Source of the DNA: Solenopsis invicta
Taxonomy: Eukaryota; Arthropoda; Insecta; Hymenoptera; Formicidae
DNA: 64,000 bases
Assembly (NCBI RefSeq): GCF_016802725.1
Contig: NC_052667.1
Location: forward strand, 24,512,346-24,576,345
Reading direction: 5' to 3'
The notes below the pieces were generated by a model. It was not told the DNA's origin. It saw only the letters and a list, made by a program, of their open reading frames with translations, and did no database searches. Below, one piece after another: positions 36,301 through 47,100 of the stretch. Numbering within the stretch: position 1 is the stretch's first letter; the number at the start of each line of letters is the position of its first letter. The position numbers were made by a program, and so were the translations under genes.

Positions 36301-38469
36301 GCACTGCTCGTCAATTAGCTTCATGTGGCCTAATGCCAGATACTCGTTTATGAACTGAGAATATTGACTCTTTAATTTGGGATCACGAAGGAATCGTTTT
36401 TCTAGATTACGAAATCGCTTCAGAGCGATGTCCCTCGAATCTCCAAGACGGTCAAATGCCCGCTCCTTGAACGGGAGCTTGACGATAAATCTGCCCTGCC
36501 TATCTCGCGACACGTTTTGCAAAAAATGTTGCTCGCATAGAGACTCCTCCTCGGAATATTTGTTTGAAATTTCAGAGACATCCTCTACCTGCCAAAAACG
36601 CGTTAGTTGATTATGCAATGGCGTGTTTGTTATCAATGCGTGAAAGGATTGCGCCTTACGTGATGAGTTCGGTGAGGCGTCCAATTGACCTGCCAAAATC
36701 CATCCGAATCGCGTCTTGTGCAAGGTTGGATGCATTGGAGAAGATTTTACCTGTCCCACACAGAGCAGGTTCCAGAAATGCTCGGCGCCAATTAAAACAT
36801 CGATCTCCGCCGACACATTAAATTGGGGGTCAGCTAATTTGAGATTCTGAGGAAATTCGAATGCGCTTCGCTTTAATGTGATTGCTGGAATTTTGTCAGT
36901 CACATGATCAGTGACGACACAATCCACCAAAATGCTGAAGGGATTTGTTCGCGATTGCAGTTTGACCTCTGCTGCCCCAAATGATCTCGTCGCTGTTTTA
37001 TTGATTCCTGAAATCGAAATGTCGAGAGAACGCGCTTTGAGGCCGAGCACTGTCAGGAAACGTTGCGAGATGAAATTTGTTTGAGAGCCGCTGTCTAACA
37101 ACACGCGGCAACATTTTTGTGAACTTTGACTATCGTACGTATAAACGACAGCGGTTGACAACATAACATGCTTGTTATCGAAGGAGTTCAAGCGGTGTGA
37201 AACAAGCGCTGCCGGAGAACTCGTCGGAACCCCTTCCCTGGCTTCATCTTCGGATCCCGGAGTAACGGATTTTGCCGTCGCGACGGTCGCAAGATGAAGC
37301 AATGAATTATGTTTTAATTTGCAAATTTTACAGCCGCCTGATGAGCATTTGCTGGACGCATGCTCTGTAGATCGCAGGCAGTTAGTGCAAAGCCTTCTTT
37401 TCCGGATTTCCGAGATTCTTTGAGAAACCGGCAATGCTAGAAAATCTTGGCAATAATATATGAGGTGCTCTCCCTTGCAAAAACCGCATTTTGTTTTTAG
37501 CGTTGCAACACACGAATGGCGCCTCGCGTTAGATTGCGCCAAAGCGTTTGCATTTTTTGAGGGAGCATTTGATTTGGAGCTCGTTTCCAAAGTCTGACAT
37601 CGATGCGCGACGAAATCGATGAACTGTTTGAAAGTGGGCAACTCGGAGCCCGTTAATGATAGTTGCCATTCCCGTGACGTAAGCGCGTCGAGTTTGCTGC
37701 TCAAAACGTGGACCAATATGTCGTCCCAGTGAGACGTAGGACGCGTTAAAGCCTGAAGGGCGTGAATGTGTCTAGTTGCACCGTCCGCGATTTGCCGCAA
37801 TTCGACAATGTTTTCCTTGACCATGGATGGCAAATCCATTATGGCCTTGACATGACTTTGAACAATGACTCGCTTATTGTCGTAGCGCTGTTTTAATAAA
37901 TTCCACGCTACCTCGTAATTCGCCTCGGAAATTTCTAGCGCACAAATTATTTTGCTCGCGTCGCCGATGACGGATGCTCTCAAATATTGCAACTTCTGAA
38001 TATTGCTTAACGCCGCGTTTACATGAATGAGAGAATTAAATGTGTCGAAGAACGGAAACCATTCGTCGTATTTTCCCGTAAATTTTGGGAGATCTAACTT
38101 GGGTAATTTTATATGATTGAAATGTTCCACTGTGTTGGAGGCGTTCGAGGTGGACGGTGCGAACTGAGAACGTGGTACAATCGGGGGATTCATTAACTCG
38201 CGCAACTTGGCCGATATCGTATAATAGGAATCCTCGAACGAAATGCGATGATCCGCTTCCGCAATGTCCAATAACTCCAGCTTAGTTTGCACGACGTCGT
38301 ATTCTGCCCAGAAACCGTCTATTTTATTTTTGCGCTCCTCGAGTTGAGCTAGTGTAAACGGTGTAATTGACTCGACTGCGTCCACGAAAGTACGTATGCG
38401 CGTGCACGATCCTACCAACGTAGAGCGTCGACGCTTGAGCGCCGTTAGATCGTCGCCGTCATTCGGCAT
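33304..38469 (-). CDS. BEL/Pao gag-pol polyprotein (1,721 aa)
   Basis: A single open frame encoding, in order: a gag-like N-terminal region with the DUF1759-type stretch (about 110-300); Cys/His zinc-knuckle region from C328 (CGFC); aspartic protease with DSG at 459-461; reverse transcriptase with the catalytic YVDD at 870-873; RNase H with GFCDAS (D1046); integrase with an HHCC-type zinc-binding part (H-x-H then C-x2-C, about 1,340-1,390), catalytic D1422 (GVDYAGPF), D1488 (YSDNG) and E1542 (GGLWEA); and a C-terminal DUF5641-like domain. The length is normal for Pao-type polyproteins. No stop or frameshift was seen and the key catalytic residues are present. No envelope gene was found. Codon use is GC-richer than in the host genes beside it. 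Confidence 0.96.
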   Translation of the reverse strand: MPNDGDDLTALKRRRSTLVGSCTRIRTFVDAVESITPFTLAQLEERKNKIDGFWAEYDVVQTKLELLDIAEADHRISFEDSYYTISAKLRELMNPPIVPRSQFAPSTSNASNTVEHFNHIKLPKLDLPKFTGKYDEWFPFFDTFNSLIHVNAALSNIQKLQYLRASVIGDASKIICALEISEANYEVAWNLLKQRYDNKRVIVQSHVKAIMDLPSMVKENIVELRQIADGATRHIHALQALTRPTSHWDDILVHVLSSKLDALTSREWQLSLTGSELPTFKQFIDFVAHRCQTLETSSKSNAPSKNANALAQSNARRHSCVATLKTKCGFCKGEHLIYYCQDFLALPVSQRISEIRKRRLCTNCLRSTEHASSKCSSGGCKICKLKHNSLLHLATVATAKSVTPGSEDEAREGVPTSSPAALVSHRLNSFDNKHVMLSTAVVYTYDSQSSQKCCRVLLDSGSQTNFISQRFLTVLGLKARSLDISISGINKTATRSFGAAEVKLQSRTNPFSILVDCVVTDHVTDKIPAITLKRSAFEFPQNLKLADPQFNVSAEIDVLIGAEHFWNLLCVGQVKSSPMHPTLHKTRFGWILAGQLDASPNSSRKAQSFHALITNTPLHNQLTRFWQVEDVSEISNKYSEEESLCEQHFLQNVSRDRQGRFIVKLPFKERAFDRLGDSRDIALKRFRNLEKRFLRDPKLKSQYSQFINEYLALGHMKLIDEQCDDGAESFYLPHHCVFKHTAGSSKIRVVFDASSKGSTGVSLNDTLMVGPTVQQDLFSILLRFRTFRFVLAADIIKMYRQIMVHSSQTRYQRILWRDNPTSEIKTYELITVTYGTSSASYLATRCLKWLAEHYANDFPIGSMFVGRDFYVDDVLTGADTISEAKMLREQTIQLLRLGAFELSKWASNCPGLLANTNAQNDGVFTIDTGMDSSILGVHWNQFQDTFHFSYKPDDNQSAVSKRVILSEVSRLFDPLGLLGPIIVLAKLILQELWQLGIHWDESAPQNLHSRWLKFNSQLSSINQICIPRCVKLDTNPQSTQIHGFCDASEKAYGAAIYFRTKLGNDAYHIELLCSKSRVAPLKAVSLPRLELLAAVLLARLVKKVDTAFSLSDVQTFLWSDSTIVLNWIVSPSRKWSTFVANRISEIQGATNPSSWRHIRSPENPADILSRGLDPQELTSSSLWWHGPAFLKLGEESWPKSDFARAPEDMPEQKRCTTAIAVIEHSIVNELLNKFSNLNKACRVLAYCLRITRSFRPAAPTIFISHHEASTALEVMCKSVQEQVFSDEYKALLKGQTINPASRLLSLSPFVNKDKLIRVGGRLGNSNLNSDMRHPILLPQNHILTQRIIEREHVRNAHAGAQATMAAVRQRFWPISLRSVTRKILKNCVTCFKMKPVPSEAIMGSLPAGRVNISNPFAHCGVDYAGPFVIRESKRRNAGNHKAYLSIFVCFATKGVHLELVSDLTSDSFIAALKRFVARRGKPVCIYSDNGTTFVGAQRQLKEFFDLLSQDQTQANINHFLRDHETAWKFIPPNAPHFGGLWEAAVKSAKHHLYRIAGKSPLTFEELQTIFCEIEAILNSRPLTPLSDDPNDLSYLSPGHFLVGTALNSFPYTDVTDVSENRLVRWQRVEQIRQHFWRRWSQEYLHTLQERTKWKINKGERLRPKQMVLLKSQGLAPLQWSIGRVEEVHPGPDNIVRTATVRTARGLFTRPLSKIAILPIEE

Positions 38470-39039
38470 ATTGAAGGTGCGATGAAAACCGTATCAATGC
38501 TATCGATCGGCACAACCTTGTAAATGTTAACCTTACTTACAGTCGCTTGCTGCCGCGCTCGATGGTAGCGCGGGGGGGGATGGCTTGCCCGCGCTGGAAG
38601 TCTCCGTTGGAAAACTTGAACGTCGAACCGCGCGGGGCCGTGGTCTTCCTTCTCTCTCTCGCGTGCGCGCTCTTCCCGCGTCGATCAGTCTCCCTTTCTC
38701 TCGCGCGCACTCCTTCCGTCTCGCTCACTCTCCTTCGGTGGCGGGAAACGGCGATGCAGGAGATGGTCCGATGCTTGCAGGATCCTGCCGTTGCCGCCGC
38801 CCTCTTCGGCGAGGCCCTCCTCGTGTGACCTCGTCGTAGATTCCTCGTCGGCGAAGATTTCACCGTTTCGTCTCGTAGCTCGGTCTGAGCTGCCGACCTC
38901 TCGACGCCTCTCGCAGAAGACGAACAAGGATGGAACGCCTATGTTCATTCCCGCCGGCAGCGTCTCGTGTGATGTGTAGCTCACCTCTTAGATACTCCCT
39001 TGCGTGTCTAGCAGCGGTGAAATTGCAGATGTGCCGCGT
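38470..39039 (-). other. 5' leader of the BEL/Pao element
   Basis: Untranslated leader between the primer site and the gag-pol start. It is GC-rich, with CT-rich stretches. Overlapping ORFs here on both strands have no recognised domain. Confidence 0.7.
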
Positions 39040-39057
39040 ATCCGGCTCGAAGGACCA
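39040..39057 (-). other. Primer binding site, matches tRNA-Tyr
   Basis: The plus strand reads ATCCGGCTCGAAGGACCA, which is the 3' end of animal tRNA-Tyr including CCA. On the element's strand this is the complementary primer site, two bases from the LTR. Confidence 0.85.
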
Positions 39058-39059
39058 AA

Positions 39060-39511
39060 TGTATAATCGTGAGGCTGTGCCTCTCCACGAGTGCCACCGG
39101 AATGTGCTCGGTAGCCGTGGCCGAAAGACATGTGTCTCTCTACGTTTTGTATGTCCGCTGCCTTTATGATACGATGTACTCGCTGGGTGGGGAACAAGAA
39201 GAAATTCCGCGCACCATGTATAAAACTGTATTTCGCGTAGTACAAACGATCACAAGAGATGACGAGAACAATGTCTATAGACACGCACCGTGGCGGCTCA
39301 CAATGAGAAGTGAAGTCGCGCTCGCGCTTGGCGACAAGGCGCAGCCGAAAAAACGAACGAAAATCGCGGAAAAAGGTCGCGAGACCCAAGAGATGGCGAT
39401 GCCTGCTCGCAAGGCGCAGGACGAGCCTAAGAGTGGCGCGAATACCGGACGGCGCGAAACTTATTGAATTAAATTAAAGATACCATGTATATATATACGT
39501 GGTATCGTACA
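39060..39511 (-). repeat. 5' LTR of the BEL/Pao element
   Basis: 452 bases, the same as the left LTR except one base noted at 39,304. It acts as the promoter end because the element lies on the minus strand. TTTCC follows as the target duplication. Confidence 0.95.
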
Positions 39512-39589
39512 TTTCCAATTTCAGTAAAATTTTTTTGATATTCGTATTAAATTATTTTGACGGCTACACAACTGCACGCAATTGTAGTT

Positions 39590-42500
39590 TGCAGGATACG
39601 AAAGCGTGAATATTTACCTTAATTTGCGTATTTACTGAGCGCTGTACGATTTTTTATCACCGACTTATTTAATACTGAAGGTAGTCTCGCGCAGCAAGAT
39701 AGACTCCTTATTATGTGCATGTCGCGCCGGCAATTAAATGCCCCACTCGGGTTGTTGACCACGCACTGTCTGACTCGTCTCCCCACTCTCCTCGGTCGCT
39801 CAGTCATTCATCTACCCGATGCGCACGTGATCGACGTGGTCACGTGCGTCTTGAGTAATACGAATGACCGAGCGACCGAGGAGAGTGGGGCGACGAGCCA
39901 GACGGGGCGCGCGGCGTGCCGCCTATCTTACGGGACCGCGCGCGGTCAACAACCCGAGTAAGGCATTTAACAGAGTCGGCGCGACATGCATGTAATACGG
40001 AGTCTATCTCGCTACGCGACATTACTTTCAGTATTGAATAACTCGGTGATAAAGAATCGTACAGCGCTCAGTAAATACGCAAATTAAGGTAAAGATTCAC
40101 GTTTTGGTATGCTGTAAACCGCATTTGTATGCGATTTTTATTTCACGTCGTAAAATGTTGCAAAGTTTGTATAAAATTTTAACGTTTGACGGATTTTTTT
40201 ACGAAATTTGCAAAGCTTTACGGTGTAAAATAAAAGTCTTACAAAAATGTGGTTTACAGCATTCAAAAAGCGTGAATCTTTAACTTACGTACTAGTAGAG
40301 GATTGTACAATTTTTATCCACCGACTTATTCAACATTGAAGCAAGAAAGATCATTTTTACTTCAGTGTTGAATAACTCTAGTTTAAAATTCGAAATAATA
40401 TTCAATATACATACGATGTTTTAGACATTCCAAGAAATTTGGTTGTCACACGGCCTTGGAGTTCGTTGTTTTTGTGTATAGCGCGTTGTGCTTACGCAAG
40501 GTCACAGCGCTATCATTCGTGTTCCGAAACTTGAGCGAACAGGTAGCGGTGCGATCCGCTCCGTGATATCTCACAACATATCAATTGGATCATGTACTTG
40601 TATTTTTGAATGGTCCATCGCGTTTCAATTAATTATTAACTCTGCTTTATTAATCACGTCGTACTGTGTGGTGCCAAGTTAAACCCGCCGGCTCTGTTTT
40701 TGAATTATTAACGAAAAGCCGCAGATCCAAACGTCAAATAGCTTCATAGCTTATTCGCGCGCGTATGATAATGCTTGGATTTTCTCGTCGTAATATAATA
40801 AAATATTTTGTGATTGTGTGACGTGAACGTTGAGAGTGCTGTACCAACTACTGCACGATTGTCTATTCTTTACCGTGATGTGTAATTAATCGGTGTTTTT
40901 GCGAGTGAGTGTGATGCCCATGGACATAGAAAATATATTTCTAAATATATTTTTATGTCCATGGTCGTGTCTCGAAAAAACGAGAGAAGAGAAGGAAAAG
41001 ATTCAGGACGGCATCGGGTGTCGGTAGACCAATCCTAGAGGTGAGTTGTCTGCTATTTATAATTATATCTGTTACTTTCGTAATCGTTTGTAATTATCTT
41101 ACGCACGCAACTGTACGCCAGAGAATTAATTATAAACAAATGTTGCTATAATTTGAATCGTGTATTTGTATTTTACAAAAATTAATGTGGCGCGTAGTTA
41201 TAACTCCGCTTCTGCGACTCGTGTCGGCGAGTGAAAGAAAATTATTTGTTCTATGTTGAAGTAATAAATTTGTGAAAGAATATTACAGACAAATGTAACT
41301 TTATTACATATTACAATAAAAACAGGCCCGCGCGTAGCACGTGCTACAAAGCTTTTAATATTACATAATTTCGAACAAATTACAAATTTAATATTACACT
41401 ATTAACTCGTGAATACACATAGTCAATATATTCGACTTTTGCGATGACAGCCGTTCTGAAAGTTAGCGCAGCGAGAAAACTAATCGGCATCGCAGAAAAG
41501 CGACATTAACATTGACATATTTGACATACTTATTCTTTACATGCTTTTTTTAAAAAAAAGGGATGCTTTTTTTTAAAAAGGTTTCCAATTGTCTATCCAA
41601 ATTTAAATAAAAAATTATTTTATAAAGGAATTTTAAAAATTTGTACTTTAATAATATTTATTAAAACTATGAATAATATTCAACAAACTACATAATTATT
41701 CTTTGAAATATTAATTATTTTGATCGTTGCCATAATTTATGTTATAATTGTATTTTATAGATTTACAGGATCTGCGAAAAGGGGAAGGCCAGGAAGTAGC
41801 ATCGGGCCCCAGCGGAGCAACCTTGGAGTAAATATAATTTTTTATTTATGTGAATTTATTAAACTTTTTCTCTTTTTTTCGATGTTATCAAATAATTTAA
41901 AAAAAGCTTAAGAAAAAAGATTAATACAAAATTGTACACACACCCAGAGAACAGTTACATTTAAATTGATGAAATCATTTCTTTAACTTAATTTTTTTAA
42001 GTTGAAGTGAAAATACCTTCGAGGAATATAAAAATTTATTTGACTTTAGGAAATGACGTTATTAGTCATTTTAAAAGTAAATAAATTACTTGATTAAATT
42101 ATTTATTTAATTTAAACAAATAATTATTTAATTCAAAGAACGTATGATAGAAATGTAAAAAAATAATTTAATTGTTCTGGCTTTAAAAATATATTTCTTT
42201 TATTTTAATAAAGTTTGCGTTGCACAACCAAATTGTTTCTTTAATTCTAATACAAGGAGCAATCAAAAAATTTTTTTAAGTCAAAGAAACTTTTCTTTAT
42301 TTGTATAGCAGTGTACAAATTTCTTTGAATCAAACAAATACTTTTTAACAAACGTTTCTCTGGGTATATAAAAAATAACTTTTAAACGTATTAATTTTCA
42401 ACGGAGTTTTAATTTTTATATCTTATATTTGTGTTACAGTAATCACCGTAGCTTCGTGGCTGATTATAATTCCGCTCGTCGCGCATTGGGTCGGTGAGTC

Positions 42501-43044
42501 AGCAATCAATTTTCTTACTTTATTTCAAGGCTTTGCATATGTCTTGCGCAGGATCAAAGCATAATATTGTCATATCTATATTTTTGTGAGTGAGCGAGTA
42601 AATGAGTAAGTGACTAAGTGAGTTAATTTAAAGAAAAAGAAGAAATCTGGAAGCCTATCATGGGGTGGGTAATATTTGCAACATGCATAGGATGTAACAT
42701 AAAACGTATCCAGTCTAGCCAACGGATATCGTATGTTACAGATATTGGTCGGGATGAGAATTGACGAGAGATTTAAATTATAGGATTAAAGGAAAATTAC
42801 ACTATTAGCCCCTTACTACACAAAATACGCCATCTCCGCGATGATAATCGCTCATGAAATTAGCGCAGCGAGAGAACCAATCGGTATCGTAAAAAAGCGA
42901 CTACAATAACTTCGATATATTCTTTACATGCTTTTTTTTAGAAAGGATTAGCACACAGCGCGCGCGTTAGCCGAAGTAAAGGCCGGGATTCATAGTCGAT
43001 TCTTATATTTAAAACCGTCTTAAGTATTATCTTAAGTATCATAT
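39590..43044. mobile_element. Element B: left-truncated relative of element A
   Basis: From about 39,600 it follows the core palindrome of element A, then the right arm and right end (AGTATCATAT at 43,035-43,044). The left end is cut inside a nested MITE. 41.8-43.04 kb is almost identical to 14.0-15.24 kb, and that similarity runs on into the CYP4 flank, so this part was copied together with the CYP4 gene. No transposase ORF. Confidence 0.65.
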
Positions 43045-43470
43045 AATATGTATATATTTATATACATATAAATACATACAGCATATAATATGTATATATT
43101 TAGCATCATTTTAAACCTACTAATATTATATCGAGTGATTTATCTCATTATTCTGTGCATAAGAGTATTGAGGTAAGTTGATATATGCACATTGACACAA
43201 AAAAATGAATATTTTATGTCACTTATGAGACACCTTATACTTTATGTTGAAGTATGCTTGAATAAAATATAAAATATCTTGTAAAATTATTAATTTTGCG
43301 ATAACTGTGTATCTTAATACTTTTATATAAAATGCACAGAACGAGATAAATTATTTGATATAATACTTTTAGGTTTGATCATATAAAGTATTACTTTTGC
43401 TTTTACTTTTTATTACATAAATTTTAGGACTTTATGTATAAAATTTATATATAAAACAATTGTATACGTA

Positions 43471-44135
43471 GGCATTTAAAGGCATTTAAACAATAAGGAC
43501 ATACGATTAGTTAAATATTTAATTGACATACAATTGTAAAACACCAGAAAATATATTGAATCTAAAAACATATTATCTTTCAGATAAAAATCTTTAGCTT
43601 AAAATTAGTCAAAAGTTAGAGATCTTAAACATTTTCTTCAATTTTTTCATTAAATTTCTTATAATATTATGGTTTCCTTTTTTCTATTACTTAAGAAATA
43701 ATAGATAATTGTATAATAATCAAAAAAATTTTTTTACAAAATAACACTAACCTTTTAAATTTATATGCATAACATTCTATAATTACGTACATTCTGTAAT
43801 TATATGCATAACATTTTGAAATCTAATAATTTAGATTAATGAGGCAGTGGCTGTCGATCGATTAGATTTTCTCATTGTTACTAGCAGGTAGAGAGCAAGC
43901 AAAAATTTTGAACACATTGCACACATTTACTGAGAAAGAACGTAAAAATTTCATCTTGTTTAAGAATTCTATGAATATTCTGTTGCATAAAATTATATAT
44001 AAACAAAAAATAAAAAAAGCAAAAATCTTGTAATTTTTATACAAAAAAATTAAAAAGCAATTCGTAAACGTTAACAAATACGTCCTCACAAGGGCGTAAC
44101 CACTGAAAGTAATTGTGGTACAGTGTAAATCTATT
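43471..44135 (+). pseudogene. Inverted, broken CYP4 exon-6 fragment (copy B)
   Basis: Counterpart of 15,664-16,393. The exon-like part is 43,835-43,937 on the plus strand, with full 103-base length but TAG in place of a conserved Trp codon and a lost donor (GAGAAAGAACGT instead of GAGAAAGTACGT). It is the reverse complement of about 47,895-48,560 and retains the MITE end at 44,090-44,130. Confidence 0.8.
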
Positions 44136-44196
44136 GTATGTCGAATCAAATATTTAACTGATCATATGTCATTATTGTTTAAATACCTTTAAATGC

Positions 44197-47100
44197 TTAC
44201 GTGCATTTCGTGGCAATAGGGATAAATTTTAGATGATGCGGATTAAGAGGGCGAAGCACCAAGTCAACACCTATTCGTATATCCTTTAAGTAATCAACGG
44301 GCTCCAAGTAGAAATTGTGAACCAGGGGGGCTATTATCGCTTTTAATTCCAGCAAAGCAAATCGTTGACCTAGAATTAGATATGTATTGCAATCTGTTCA
44401 TATATAAAGATACGAATAAACATCTTACCAATGCAATTACGTGGACCTGCACTGAATGGTATATACGAATAAGGATGACGGTTTCGAATATTCTCAGGTA
44501 AAAATCTATCTGGATCAAATATTTCTGGATTTAGCCAAAAATTGGGATCTTTGTGAACTCCGTAAATATCAAGATGCATCACTGTACCGGCAGGTATTAC
44601 ATATGATTCTGAAAAACGTTTTATAAGAATGTAACATAACACTTACATGGAAAGAAGAATTTTGCTAAAATTTAAATGTGAAAATAATTATATTGAAACA
44701 TTTAAAAAATTGTATTTAAATAAAGGATATTTAACTTGATCGCTAGAATGTTAAAACTGCAGCAATATCATCATGCTTGGATATTCCGCATAATTATTTT
44801 GATGTCCCAACATACAATTATTGTCTCACTTGTATCTAGTTAAAATTTAAATGCAGTATAATTGTTCTTTCCGTTTAAAAGTTTTATAAAAATTTGAAAA
44901 ACAAATATGTGATGCAGAATAGCTACACAAGGCATCATTAATGCCTAGCGATCTTAAATTAATTGCGTCCTGGATTTTCTATAGTACACGTAACATACCT
45001 TAAATGAAAACGAGGACGTTGCTAACTTTTGATGGTTAGATATTAATGTTTAATATTTTACATACACATACGCTTTGTGTGTGTACATATAATTAGCATA
45101 ATAGGAAATTTAATGTGATAATTTCAATCCTATGGAAAATATCACATTTCTTAAAAATTGTATTATAACGTTGTATTATAATGTTTAATTAACTTAAACA
45201 ATTAACTTTGGAATTATTACTTTGACATCTTACCTTATTATTTATTTGTTTCATTTAGATAAACAAATGTAATTTAAAAATAAGAGAAAATATGTTATAA
45301 GTTTTATTAGGTAAATGCATACGAATATGTATAATGTTTAATGGCATGTTTCACAATGTGTCATATTATATATATATATATATATATATCAATAGATTTA
45401 TAATCAGTTACGTACTTAATTGTGTTTCTTCCGAAGTAACCCGTGATATGAAATAGACACTTGGATATAAACGCAACCCTTCTTTTATACATCTCTCTAA
45501 ATATTGCATATCTTGCAACGATTTCATAGTAAGTTTCCCTTCACTCTCTTGCATAATAGCATTGACTTCTTTTCTGACACAATCCTGTATTATTAACATT
45601 AATATAAAAACACGTTTTATTCTTTTAAAATACATGTTTTATGTCTGCAGAAAAATAATTATAGAATTTATTTTGAAGATGTTCCGCGTGCGAACGCGAA
45701 TAATGTTTTCCCAGTATATAAACAATGAAAATACAAAATGTTTTGTCTAAAGAGTGTTCTAAAATCCGTAAATCGAAATATTATAGCAAGAAGGTCTTTC
45801 AAAAATGAAGCAAATAAAGATAGTTGCTTGTAAATTTTTATTTCACGAAGTTGTTGATGTGCAAAGCAGATTAATCACAAACTGCTTTACACATTTATGA
45901 GATACTAATGCTACCGCGCAAATAATATTCACCGTATGACAAGCGACCGTAAAATAATCTTTGATTGACCAGCTTTAAACTTTCATATTTTAAAAATTAT
46001 TTTTTGAAATAAAAGTCTACAAATAATTTTTTTGTGCTTAGCTTTTCAAGAACTTTCTTAGTATAATATTCTAATTTACAAATTTCGACATCCTCTGTAT
46101 ATACATATATGTATATAACGTACAATATATATAATAAAAGAATAATGACAGACAAACGTGAATACACGACTAATTTATTTTAATCATCAGTCTTTATGCT
46201 GATATTTTTTGTGTGATTTTATTTACATCTTCAAGTTCGTCAAACTACGCGCTGATAAATTCTTCGATCTTAAAATACAGTTTTGCAAGTTGAACAAATG
46301 TAGTAATATCACAATATTAAATCGAGATTTAATTTAAAAATAACTTTATTCTTGTTTAATTTAAAATTACGTTTTAAGAACAAAAAGTTCATCGACATAC
46401 AATTTGATAGTGTTAAATGTATATAAAATCATAAGAAATATCAGCAGTAAGATCTATGTTCGTTAAGGCCTTCTAAAATTAATTATATGTACAATGTATA
46501 ATAAAGCATATAATTTATACATGTAATATTATACACATATTGTATACATATATGTAACCAATTTATATAAATATTTTTATAATAATGAAAAAGAGAAGAA
46601 AAGTGTTAGAAAAACATTTCTATGTTTTCAATAAATAATATGTTGCGTTGGAGTCACGCATGCAATAAATTTTATATTTCTTTTTTTAAAACAATTTATT
46701 GAGTTGAAGGAATTATTTAATCTTATTATCTAAACATAATGCTCATTTAACAAAGAATACCTGGATATCTTTATGCTCAGCCAATAATGATAAAATAAAG
46801 AATATACCCGTCGCTGTAGTATCATGACCCTGTAATCACATATTGCTTTTTTGATATGCATTCAAATCTTACAGTAAAAGAAAGAAGAAAGCGTATATAA
46901 CGTGCAACAAATACCTCAAACATAAAAGTATCGACTTCCTCTCTGATATCTGAATCACTTAAAGTACCATCTTGAGATGCTTGTATTAAAATGTCCAACA
47001 ATGCTAGTCGTTTTTTTCTAACTAAATCAAATTATATAACTTTTATAATTGTTGTTTTACTACTTTTACGCAACATTAAATTAAATTTAAAATTATAATA

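Larger units (their letters stand above)
32617..39511 (-). mobile_element. BEL/Pao LTR retrotransposon, apparently complete
   Basis: The element is 6,895 bases long and runs on the minus strand, with 452-base LTRs at both ends (TG...CA). It is flanked by the 5-base target duplication TTTCC (32,612-32,616 and 39,512-39,516), typical for this class. A tRNA primer site lies next to the right-hand (5') LTR and a purine-rich tract next to the left-hand (3') LTR. One uninterrupted 1,721-codon gag-pol frame fills the middle. I saw one difference between the LTRs (C at 32,861 against T at 39,304), so the insertion is recent and could still be active. Confidence 0.96.
31514..39565 (-). pseudogene. AO pseudogene fragment (exons 5-6), split by a retrotransposon
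   Basis: 31,514-32,616 matches AO 6,496-7,570; after the inserted element the match resumes at 39,512-39,565. An exon-6 copy (31,699-31,909) stays open and keeps ILNGGNTAHG. An exon-5 copy (32,185-32,341) keeps CRCTGYRP, but its acceptor TAG has become TTG, and the conserved GGN before the cluster is changed to GKD. All other exons are missing around it: the left side ends at the LTR-like block and the right side at element B. It is therefore a dead, truncated duplicate. Confidence 0.88.

Noticed and set aside
33535..36821. Many plus-strand ORFs of 60-106 codons
   Set aside because: Antisense shadows of the gag-pol frame.
38537..39389. Overlapping ORFs of 60-133 codons on both strands in the retrotransposon leader and LTRs
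   Set aside because: They lie in the GC-rich leader and LTR, are repeated because the LTR is, and show no domain; the high GC content explains the open frames.
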